This document shows, piece after piece, positions 24,961 through 36,000 of a DNA stretch of 64,000 nucleotides (the first letter of the stretch is position 1; each line of letters starts with the position of its first letter). The notes below the pieces were generated by a model. The model saw only the letters and a list, made by a program, of their open reading frames with translations, ran no database searches and had not been told where the DNA came from. The stretch is taken from positions 1-64,000 of the forward strand of contig RQOL01000521.1 in NCBI GenBank assembly GCA_013076295.1, read 5' to 3'. Both the position numbers and the translations under genes were made by a program. Source of the stretch: Sanderia malayensis (lineage: Eukaryota; Cnidaria; Scyphozoa; Semaeostomeae; Pelagiidae).

Positions 24961-26264
24961 TGGGCAGTCTTAAAAGATAGGAAGTAATGAAAAAGTGGGA
25001 AGTGATCGAAAGTGGAAGTCAGCAAAAGTGGGAGGTCATCAAAAGTGGGAAGTCATCAAAATTGGTAATCATGAAAAGTGGCAGTCATCAAATGTGGGAG
25101 GTGGAGAAAAATGGGAAGTTAAGAAGAAGTGGGAAGCCATCAAAACTGGGCAGTCATAAGAAGATGAGAAGTAAAGAAAAAGTGGAAAGTCAAGAAAAAG
25201 TAGGAAGTCATTAAAAGTGGGAAGTCGCCGAAAGTGGGAAGTCATCAAAAGTGGGAAATCAAGAAAAAGTGGGAAGTCCTTAAAAGTGGGCAATGAAGAA
25301 AAAATTGGAAGTCAAGAAAAAGTGGGAAGTGAGGAAAACTTTGGAAGTTACCAAAGTTTGAAGTAACCTAACGTGGAGGTCATGAAAGTGGGAAGTCATG
25401 AAAAGTGGGAAGTCATCCAAAATGGGAAAACAAGAAAAAGTGGGAAGTCATCTAAAGTGGGAGGTCACCGAAAGTTGGAAGTTATCAAAAGTGGGAAGTC
25501 ATGAAAAGTGGGAAGTCATCAAATGTGGGAAGTCAAGTGGGAAGTCACCAAAATGGGATTTTACAAAAAAGTGGAAAGTCAGCAAAAGTTGGAATTCATT
25601 AAAGTGGGAAAACAAGAAAAAGTGGGAAGTGATCGAAAGTGGAAGTCAGCAAAAGTGGGAGGTCATCAAAAGTGGGAAGTCATCAAAATTGGTAATCATG
25701 AAAAGTGGGAAGTCATCAAATGTGGGAAGTGGAGAAAAAATGGGAAGTTAAGAAGAAGTGGGAAGCCATCAAAACTGGGCAGTCATAAGAAGTTGAGAAG
25801 TAAAGAAAAAGTGGAAAGTCAAGAAAAAGTGGGAAGTCATTAAAAGTGGGAAGTCGCCGAAAGTGGAAGTCATCAAAAGTGGGAAATCAAGAAAAAGTGG
25901 GAAGTCCTTAAAAGTGAGCAATGAAGAAAAAATTGGAAGTCAAGAAAAAGTGGGAATTGGAGAAAACTTTGGAACTTACCAAAGTTTGAAGTCACCTAAC
26001 ATGGAAGTCCTCAAAAATGGGAGGTCATCAAAAGTGGGAGGTCATCAAAAGTGGGAAAACAAAAAAAAGTGGGAAGTCATCAAAGTGGGAAGTCACCGAA
26101 AGTTGGAGGTCATCAAAGTGGCAAGTCATTAAAATTGGTAATAATCAAAAATGCCAAATGAAGAAAAAGTGGGAAGTCCTTAAAAGTAGGCAGTGAAGAA
26201 AAAATGGGAAGTCAAGACAAAGGGGGAAGTGAGGAAATCTTTGAAAGTTACCAAAGTTTGAAGT
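24961..26264 (+). repeat. Satellite HOR segment, scattered one-base deletions
   Basis: Modules in order: TCTTAAAAGATAGG, GTGGAGAAAAATGGG, GTCGCCG, GAGGAAAAC, CCAAAATGGG, a GGAATTC monomer near 25591, GTGGAGAAAAAATGGG, GTCGCCG, the GGGAATTGGAG form, then an ATGCCAAATG variant near 26151. Compared with cleaner copies at 4.1-5.0 kb, several monomers have lost one base of a homopolymer (GTGGAAGTC, ATCAAAGTGG). Confidence 0.65.
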
Positions 26265-26510
26265 CACCTAAAACGTGGATAGTCATGAAAAGTGGGGGGA
26301 GTTCATGAAAAAGTGGAAGTATCAAAGTGGAAGTCATCAAAGTGGGAAGTCACAAATGTGGAAGTCAAGTGGGAATCACCAAAATAGGATTTAAGAAAAA
26401 GTGGGAAGTCATCAAAAGTTGGAATTCTTTAAAGTGGGAAAACAGAAAAAAGTGGGAAGTGATCGAAAGTGGAAGTCACCAAAGTGCGAGGTCATCAAAG
26501 CGGGAAGTCA
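26265..26510 (+). repeat. Short highly degraded satellite patch
   Basis: Monomers are unusually corrupted: CACCTAAAACGTGGATAGTC, GTGGGGGGAGTTCATG, AAAGTGGAAGTATCAAAGTGG, GTCACAAATGTGGAAG and GGGAATCACC. They include insertions as well as losses, unlike the clean sequence just to the right. This may be low-accuracy consensus or a recombination seam between two HORs. Confidence 0.6.
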
Positions 26511-26959
26511 TCAAAATTGGTAATCATCAAAAGTGGGAAGTAAAGGAAAAGTGGGAAGTCATGAAAAGTGGGAAGTCATCAAATGTGGGAAGTGAAGAAA
26601 AAATGGGAAGTTAAGAAGAAGTGGGAAGCGATGAAAAGTTGAAAATCATCAAAAGTGGGAAGTCATGAAAAGCGGGAAATCATCAAAAGAGGGAAATCAA
26701 GCAAAAGTGGGAAGTCATTAAAACTGGGCAGTCTTAAAAAGATGGGAAGTAATGAAAAAGTGGGAAGTCAAGAAAAAGTGGGAAGTCATTAAAAGTGGGA
26801 AGTCGCCGAAAGTGGGAAGTCATCAAAAGTGGGAAATCAAGAAAAAGTGGGAAGTCCTTAAAAGTGGGCAATGAAGAAAAAATTGGAAGTCAAGAAAAAG
26901 TGGGAAGTGAGGAAAACTTTGGAAGTTACCAAAGTTTGAAGTCACCTAACGTGGACGTC

Positions 26960-29210
26960 ATGAAAAGTGGGAAGTCATCCAAAATGGGAAAACAAGAAAA
27001 AGTGGGAAGTCATCTAAAGTGGGAAGTCACCGAAAGTTGCAAGTTTCAAAAGTGGGAAGTCATGAAAAGTGGGAAGTCATCAAATGTGGGAAGTGGAGAA
27101 AAAATGGGAAGTTAAGAAGAAATGGGAAGCCATCAAAACTGGGCAGTCATAAAAAGATGAGAAGTAAAGAAAAAGTGGAAAGTCAAGAAAAAGTGGGAAG
27201 TCATTAAAAGTGGGAAGTCGCCGAAAGTGGGAAGTCATCAAAAGTGGGAAATCAAGAAAAAGTGGGAAGTCCTTAAAAGTGGGCAATAAAGAAAAAATTT
27301 GAAGTAAAGAAAAAGTGGGAAGTGAGGAAAACTTTGGAAGTTACCAAAGTTTGAAGTCACCTAACGTGGACGTCATGAAAAGTGGGAAGTCATGAAAAGT
27401 GGGAAGTCATCCAAAATGAGAAAACAAGAAAAAGTGGGAAGTCATCTAAAGTGGGAAGTCACCGAAAGTTGGAGGTCATCAAAAGTGGCAAGTCATTAAA
27501 ATTGGTAATAATCAAAAATGCAAAATGAAGAAAAAGTGGGAAGTCTTTAAAAGTAGGCAGTGAAGAAAAAATGGGAAGTCAAGACAAAGGGGGAAGTGAG
27601 GAAATCTTTGGAAGTTACCAAAGTTTGAAGTCACCTAACGTGGAAGTCCTCAAAAGTGGGAAGTCAGGAAAAGTGGGAAGTCATCAAAACTGGGAAAACA
27701 AGAAAAAGTGGGAAGTCATCTAAAGTGGAAGTCACCGAAAGTGGGAAGTTATCAAAAGTGGGAAGTCATCAAAAGTGGGGGTCATGAAAAGTGGGAAGTC
27801 ATCAAATGTGGGAAGTCACCAAAAATAGGATTTTAAGAAAAAGTGGGAAGTCATCAAAAGTTGGACTTCTTTAAAGTGGGAAAACAAGAAAAAGTGGGAA
27901 GTGATCGAAAGTGGAAGTCACCAAAGTGCGAGGTCATCAAAAGTGGGAAGTCATCAAAATTGGCAATCATCAAAAGTCGGAAGTCATCAAATGTGGGAAG
28001 TGGAGAAAAAATGGGAAGTTAAGAAGAAGTGGGAAGCCATCAAAACTGGGCAGTCATAAGAAGATGAGAAGTAAAGAAAAAGTGGAAAGTCAAGAAAAAT
28101 GGGAAGTCATTAAAAGTGGGAAGTCGCCGAAAGTGGGAAGTCATCAAAAGTGTGAAATCAAGAAAAAGTGGGAAGTCCTTAAAAGTGGGCAATGAAGATA
28201 AAAATTGGAAGTCAAGAAAAAGTGGGAATTGGAGAAAACTTTGGAACTTACCAAAGTTTGAAGTCACCTAACATGGAAGTCCTCAAAAATGGGAGGTCAT
28301 GAAAAGTGGGAGGTCATCAAAAGTGGGAAAACAAAAAAAAGTGGGAAGTCATCAAAAGTGGGAAGTCACCGAAAGTTGGAGGTCATCAAAAGTGGCAAGT
28401 CATTAAAATTGGTAATAATCAAAAATGCAAAATGAAGAAAAAGTGGGAAGTCTTTAAAAGTAGGCAGTGAAGAAAAAATGGGAAGTCAAGACAAAGGGGG
28501 AAGTGAGGAAATCTTTGAAAGTTACCAAAGTTTGAAGTCACCTAACTTGGAAGTCATCAAAAGTGGGAAGTCATGAAAAGTGGGAAGTCATCAAAACTGG
28601 GAAAACAAGAAAAAGTGGGAAGTCATCTAAAGTGGAAGTCACCGAAAGTGGGAAGTTATCAAAAGTGGGAAGTCGTCAAAAGTGGGGGTCATGAAAAGTG
28701 GGAGTCATCAAATGTGGGAAGTCAAGTGGGAAGTCACCAAAAATAGGATTTTAAGAAAAAGTGGGAAGTCATCAAAAGTTGGAATTCTTTAAAGTGGGAA
28801 AACAAGAAAAAGTGGGAAGTGATCGAAAGTGGAAGTCACCAAAAGTGCGAGGTCATCAAAAGTGGGAAGTCATCAAAATTGGTAATCATCAAAAGTGGGA
28901 AGTAAAGAAAAAGTGGGAAGTCATGAAAAGTGGGAAGTCATCAAATGTGGGAAGTGAAGAAAAAATGGGAAGTTAAGAAGAAGTGGGAAGCGATCAAAAG
29001 TTGAAAATCATCAAAAGTGGGAAGTCATGAAAAGCGGGAAATCATCAAAAGTGGGAAATCAAGCAAAAGTGGGAAGTCATTAAAACTGGGCAGTCTTAAA
29101 AAGATAGGAAGTAATGAAAAAGTGGGAAGTGATCGAAAGTGGAAGTCAGCAAAAGTGGGAGGTCATCAAAAGTGGGAAGTCATCAAAATTGGTAATCATG
29201 AATAGTGGGA
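26960..29210 (+). repeat. Dispersed 2.2-kb HOR block, copy 2
   Basis: Counterpart of about 7226-9480 at an offset of 19729-19733 bp, with the same private variants: CATCAAAAGTCGG near 27972, AAGTGTGAAATCAAG near 28150, AATGAAGATAAAAATTGG near 28192, TAACTTGGAAG near 28545 and CATGAATAGTGGG near 29200. Small losses occur in places, such as GTGGGGGTCATG near 28682. Confidence 0.78.
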
Positions 29211-32200
29211 AGTCATCAAATGTGGGAAGTGGAGAAAAAATGGGAAGTTAAGAAGAAGTGGGAAGCCATCAAAACTGGGCAGTCATAAGAAAGATGAGAA
29301 GTAAAGAAAAAGTGGAAAGGCAAGAAAAAGTGGGAAGTCATTAAAAGTGGGAAGTCGCCGAAAGTGGGAAGTCATCAAAAGTGGGAAATCAAGAAAAAGT
29401 GGGAAGTCCTTAAAAGTGGGCAATGAAGAAAAAATTGGAAGTCAAGAAAAAGTGGGAAGTGAGGAAAACTTTGGAAGTTACCAAAGTTTGAAGTCACCTA
29501 ACGTGGACGTCATGAAAAGTGGGAAGTCATGAAAAGTGGGAAGTCATCCAAAATGGGAAAAAAGAAAAAGTGGGAAGTCATCTAAAGTGGGAAGTCACCG
29601 AAAGTTGGAAGTTATCAAAAGTGGGAAGTCATGAAAAGTGGGAAGTCATCAAATTGGGAAGTCAAGTGCGAAGTCACAAGAATGGGATTTTAAAAAAAGT
29701 GGGAAGTCAGCAAAAGTTGGAATTCATTAAAGTGGGAAAACAAGAAAGTGGGAAGTGATCGAAAGTGGAAGTCAGCAAAAGTGGGAGGTCATCAAAAGTG
29801 GGAAGTCATCAAAATTGGTAATCATGAAAAGTGGGAAGTCATCAAATGTGGGAAGTGGAGAAAAAATGGGAAGTTAAGAAGAAGTGGGAAGCCATCAAAA
29901 CTGGGCAGTCATAAGAAGATGAGAAGTAAAGAAAAAGTGGAAAGTCAAGAAAAGTGGGAAGTCATTAAAAGTGGGAAGTCGCCGAAAGTGGGAAGTCATC
30001 AAAAGTGGGAAATCAAGAAAAAGTGGGAAGTCCTTAAAAGTGGGCAATGAAGAAAAAATTGGAAGTCAAGAAAAAGTGGGAATGAGGAAAACTTTGGAAG
30101 TTACCAAAGTTTGAAGTCACCTAACGTGGACGTCATGAAAAGTGGGAAGTCATGAAAAGTGGGAAGTCACCAAAAGTGGGAAGTCATGAAAAGTGGGAAG
30201 TCATCAAAACTGGGAAAACAAGAAAAAGTGGGAAGTCATCTAAAGTTGGAATTCTTTAAAGTGGGAAAACAAGAAAAAGTGGGAAGTGATCGAAAGTGGA
30301 AGTCACAAAAGTGCGAGGTCATCAAAAGTGGGAAGTCATCAAAATTGGTAATCATCAAAAGTGGGAAGTAAAGAAAAGTGGGAAGTCATGAAAAGTGGGA
30401 AGTCATCAAATGTGGGAAGTGAAGAAAAAATGGGAAGTTAAGAAGAAGTGGGAAGCGATCAAAAGTTGAAAATCATCAAAAGTGGGAAGTCATGAAAAGC
30501 GGGAAATCATCAAAAGTGGGAAATCAAGCAAAAGTGGGAAGTCATTAAAACTGGGCAGTCTTAAAAAGATAGGAGTAATGAAAAAGTGGGAAGTGATCGA
30601 AAGTGGAAGTCAGCAAAAGTGGGAGGTCATCAAAAGTGGGAAGTCATCAAAATTGGTAATCATGAAAAGTGGGAAGTCATCAAATGTGGGAGGTGGAGAA
30701 AAAATGGGAAGTTAAGAAGAAGTGGGAAGCGATCAAAAGTTGAAAATCATCAAAAGTGGGAAGTCATGAAAAGCGGAAAATCATCAAAAGTGGGAAATCA
30801 AGCAAAAGTGGGAAGTCATTAAAACTGGGCAGTCTTAAAAGATAGGAAGTAATGAAAAAATGGGAAGTGATCGAAAGTGGAGGTCAGCAAAAGTGGGGTC
30901 ATCAAAAGTGGGAAGTCATCAAAATTGGTAATCATGAAAATATGGGAGTCATCAAATGTGGGAGGTGGAGAAAAAATGGGAAGTTAAGAAGAAGTGGGAA
31001 GCATCAACTGGGCAGTCATAAGAAGATGAGAAGTAAAGAAAAAGTGGAAAGTCAAGAAAAGAAGTAGGAAGTCATTAAAAGTGGGAAGTCGCCGAAAGTG
31101 GGAAGTCATCAAAGTGGGAAATCAAGAAAAAGTGGAAGTCCTTAAAAGTGGGCAATGAAGAAAATTGGAAGTCAAGAAAAGTGGGAAGTGAGGAAAAACT
31201 TTGGAAGTTACAAAAGTTTGAAGTCACCTAACGTGGAGGTCATGAAAAGTGGGAAGTCATGAAAAGTGGAAAGTCAGCAAAAGTTGGAATTCATTAAAGT
31301 GGGAAAACAAGAAAAAGTGGGAAGTGATCGAAAGTGGAAGTCAGCAAAAGTGGGAGGTCATCAAAAGTGGGAAGTCATCAAAATTGGTAATCATGAAAAG
31401 TGGGAATTCATCAAATGTGGGAAGTGGAGAAAAAATGGGAAGTTAAGAAGAAGTGGGAAGCCATCAAAACTGGGCAGTCATAAAGATGAGAAGTAAAGAA
31501 AAAGTGGAAAGGCAAGAAAAAGTGGGAAGTCATTAAAAGTGGGAAGTCGCCGAAAGTGGGAAGTCATCAAAAGTGGGAAATCAAGAAAAAGTGGGAAGTC
31601 CTTAAAAGTGGGCAATGAAGAAAAAATTGGAAGTCAAGAAAAAGTGGGATTTGGAGAAAACTTTGGAAGTTACCAAAGTTTGAAGTCACCTAACGTGGAC
31701 GTCATGAAAAGTGGGAAGTCATGAAAAGTGGGAAGTCATCCAAAATGGGAAAAAGAAATAAGGAAGTAATGAAAAAGTGGGAAGTGATCGAAAGTGGAAG
31801 TCAGCAAAAGTGGGAGGTCATCAAAAGTGGGAAGTCATCAAAATTGGTAATCATGAAAAGTGGGAATTCATCAAATAAGTCATAACAAAGGGGGAAGTGA
31901 GGAAATCTTTGAAAGTTACCAAAGTTTGAAGTCACCTAACTTGGAAGTCATCAAAAGTGGGAAGTCATGAAAAGTGGGAAGTCATCAAAACTGGGAAAAC
32001 AAGAAAAAGCGGGAAGTCATCTAAAGTGGAAGTCACCGAAAGTGGGAAGTTATCAAAAGTGGGAAGTCATCAAAAGTGGGGGGTCATGAAAAGTGGGAAG
32101 TCATCAAATGTGGGAAGTCAAGTGGGAAGTCACCAAAAACAGGATTTTAAGAAAAAGTGGGAAGTCATCAAAAGTTGGAATTCTTTAAAGTGGGAAAACA

Positions 32201-33000
32201 AGAAAAAGTGGGAGGTGATCGAAAGTGGAAGTCACCAAAAGTGCGAGGTCATCAAAAGTGGGAAGTCATCAAAATTGGTAATCATCAAAAGTGGGAAGTA
32301 AAGAAAAAGTGGGAAGTCATGAAAAGTGGGAAGTCATCAAATGTGGGAAGTGAAGAAAAAATGGGAAGTTAAGAAGAAGTGGGAAGCGATCAAAGTTCAA
32401 AATCATCAAAAGTGGGAAGTCATGAAAAGCGGAAAATCATCAAAAAGTGGGAAATCAAGCAAAAGTGGGAAGTCATTAAAACTGGGCAGTCTTAAAAGAT
32501 AGGAAGTAATGAAAAAGTGGGAAGTGATCGAAAGTGGAAGTCAGCAAAGTGGGAGTCATCAAAAGTGGGAAGTCATCAAAATTGGTAATCATGAAAAGTG
32601 GGAATTCATCAAATGTGGGAAGTGGAGAAAAAATGGGAAGTTAAGAAGAAGTGGGAAGCCATCAAAACTGGGCAGTCATAAAAAGATGAGAAGTAAAGAA
32701 AAAGTGGAAAGGCAAGAAAAAGTGGGAAGTCATTAAAAGTGGGAAGTCGCCGAAAGTGGGAAGTCATCAAAAGTGGGAAATCAAGAAAAAGTGGGAAGTC
32801 CTTAAAAGTGGGCAATGAAGAAAAAATTGGAAGTCAAGAAAAAGTGGGAAGTGAGGAAAACTTTGGAAGTTACCAAAGTTTGAAGTCACCTAACGTGGAC
32901 GTCATGAAAAGTGGGAAGTCATGAAAAGTGGGAAGTCATCCAAAATGGGAAAACAAGAACAAGTGGGAAGTCATCTAAAGTGGGAAGTCACCGAAAGTTG
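29211..33000 (+). repeat. Mosaic, indel-rich satellite with visible HOR junctions
   Basis: The HOR order is broken several times. Near 31741-31765 a CCAAAATGGG monomer runs through GAAATAAGGAAGTAATG into a GTGATCG module. Near 31866-31890 an AATTCATCAAATAAG monomer jumps to GTCATAACAAAGGGGGAAG. Near 30235-30260 a CATCTAAAG monomer joins GTTGGAATTC directly. One-base losses are frequent (GTCATCAAATTGGG, GGGAATGAGG, GGAGTAATG). The content is satellite only. Confidence 0.7.
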
Positions 33001-36000
33001 GAAGTTATCAAAAGTGGGAAGTCATGAAAAGTGGGAAGTCATCAAATGTGGGAAGTCAAGTGCGAAGTCACCAAAAATGGGATTTTAAAAAAAAAGTGGG
33101 AAGTCAGCAAAAGTTGGAATTCATTAAATGGGAAAACAAGAAAAAGTGGGAAGTGATCGAAAGTGGAAGTCAGCAAAAGTGGGAGGTCATCAAAGTGGGA
33201 AGTCATGAAAATTGGTAATCATGAAAAGTGGGAGATCATCAAATGTGGGAAGTGGAGAAAAAATGGGAAGTTAAGAAGAAGTGGGAAGCCATCAAAACTG
33301 GTCAGTCATAAGAAGATGAGAAGTAAAGAAAAAAGTGGAAAGTCAAGAAAAAGTGGGAAGTCATTAAAAGTGGGAAGTCGCCGAAAGTGGGAAGTCATCA
33401 AAGTGGGAAATCAAGAAAAAGTGGGAAGTCCTTAAAGTGGGCAATGAAGAAAAAATTGGAAGTCAAGAAAAAGTGGGAAGTGAGGAAAACTTTGGAAGTT
33501 ACCAAAGTTTGAAGTCACCTAACGTGGACGTCATGAAAAGTGGGAAGTCATGAAAAGTGGGAAGTCATCAAAATGGGAAGTGAAAAGTGGGAAGTCATCA
33601 AAACTGGGAAAACAAGAAAAAGTGGGAAGTCATCTAAAGTGGAGTCACCGAAAGTGGGAAGTTATCAAAAGTGGGAAGTCATCAAAAGTGGGGGGTCATG
33701 AAAGTGGGAAGTCATCAATGTGGAAGTCAAGTGGGAAGTCACCAAAAATAGGATTTTAAGAAAAGTGGGAAGTCATCAAAAGTTGGAATTCTTTAAAGTG
33801 GGAAAACAAGAAAAAGTGGGAAGTGATCGAAAGTGGAAGTCACCAAAAGTGGAGGTCATCAAAAGTGGGAAGTCATCAAAATGGTAATCATCAAAGTGGG
33901 AGTAAAGAAAAAGTGGGAAGTCATGAAAAGTGGGAAGTCATCAAATGTGGGAAGTGAAGAAAAATGGGAAGTTAAGAAGAAGTGGGAAGCGATCAAAAGT
34001 TGAAAATCATCAAAAGTGGGAAGTCATGAAAAGCGGGAAATCATCAAAAGTGGGAAATCAAGCAAAAGTGGGAAGTCATTAAAACTGGGCAGTCTTAAAA
34101 AGATAGGAAGTAATGAAAAAGTGGGAAGTGATCGAAAGTGGAAGTCAGCAAAAGTGGGAGTCATCAAAAGTGGGAAGTCATCAAAATTGGTAATCATGAA
34201 AAGTGGGAAGTCATCAAATGTGGGAAGTGGAGAAAAAATGGGAAGTTAAGAAGAAGTGGGAAGCCATCAAAACTGGGCAGTCATAAGAAGATGAGAAGTA
34301 AAGAAAAAGTGGAAAGTCAAGAAAAAGTGGGAAGTCATTAAAAGTGGGAAGTCGCCGAAAGTGGGAAGTCATCAAAAGTGGGAAATCAAGAAAAAGTGGG
34401 AAGTCCTTAAAAGTGGGCAATGAAGAAAAAATTGGAAGTCAAGAAAAAGTGGGAAGTGAGAAAACTTTGGAAGTTACCAAAGTTTGAAGTCACCTAACAT
34501 GGACGTCAAAAATGGGAAGTCATGAAAAGTGGGAAGTCATCCAAAATGGGAAAACAAGAAAAAGTGGGAAGTCATCTAAAGTGGGAAGTCACCGAAAGTT
34601 GGAAGTTATCAAAAGTGGGAAGTCATGAAAAGTGGGAAGTCATCAAATGTGGGAAGTCAAGTGGAAGTCACCAAAAATGGGAATTTAAAAAAAAGTGGGA
34701 AGTCAGCAAAAGTTGGAATTCATTAAAGTGGGAAAACAAGAAAAGTGGGAAGTGATCGAAAGTGGAAGTCAGCAAAGTGGGAGGTCATCAAAAGTGGGAA
34801 GTCATCAAATTGGTAATCATGAAATGGAAGTATCAAATGTGGGAAGTGGAGAAAAAATGGAAGGTTAAGAAGAGAGTGGGAAGCCATCAAAACTGGGCCA
34901 GTCATAGAAGATGAGAAGTAAAGAAAAAGTGGAAAGTCAAGAAAAGTGGGAAGTCATTAAAAGTGGGAAGTCGCCGAAAGTGGGAAGTCATCAAAAGTGG
35001 GAAATCAAGACAAAGTGGGAAGTCTTAAAGTGGGCAATGAAGAAAAAATAGAAGTCAAGAAAAAGTGGGAAGTGAGGAAAACTTTGGAAGTTACCAAAGT
35101 TTGAAGTACCTAACGTGGACGTCATGAAAGTGGGAAGTCATGAAAAGTGGGAAGTCATCCAAAATGGGAAACAAAGAAAAGTGGGAAGTCATCTAAGTGG
35201 GAAGTCACCGAAAGTTGGAAGTTATCAAAAGTGGGAAGTCATGAAAGTGGGAAGTCCTCAAATGTGGGAAGTCAAGTGCGAAGTCACCAAATGGATTTAA
35301 AAAAGTGGGAAGTCGCAAAAGTTGGAATTCATTTAAAGTGGGAAAACAAGAAAAGTGGGAAGTGATCGAAAGTGGAAGTCAGCAAAGTGGGAGGTCATCA
35401 AAAGTGGGAAGTCATCAAATTGGTAATCATGAAAGTGGGAAGTCATCAATGTGGGAAGTGGAGAAAAATGGGAAGTTAAGAAGAAGTGGGAAGCCATCAA
35501 AACTGGGCAGTCATAAGAAGATGAGAAGTAAGAAAAAGTGGAAAGTCAGAAAAGTGGGAAGTCATTAAAAGTGGGAAGTCGCCGAAAGTGGGAAGTCATC
35601 AAAAGTGGGAAATCAGAAAAAGTGGGAAGTCCTTAAAAGTGGGCAATCAAGAAAAAATTGGAAGTCAAGAAAAGTGGGAAGTGAGGAAAACTTTGGAAGT
35701 TACCAAGTTTGAAGTCACTAACGTGGACGTCATGAAAGTGGGAAGTCATGAAAAGTGGGAAGTCATCAAAAGTGGGAAGTCATGAAAGTGGGAAGTCATC
35801 AAAACTGGGAAAACAGAAAAAGTGGGAAGTCATCTAAAGTGGAAGTCACCGGAAAGTGGGAAGTTATCAAAAGTGGGAAGTCATCAAAAGTGGGGGGTCT
35901 TGAAAAGTGGGGAAGTCATCAAATGTGGGAAGTCAGTGGGAGTCCACAAAAAAAGGATTTTAAGAAAAAGTGGGAAGTCATCAAAAGTTGGAATTCTTTA

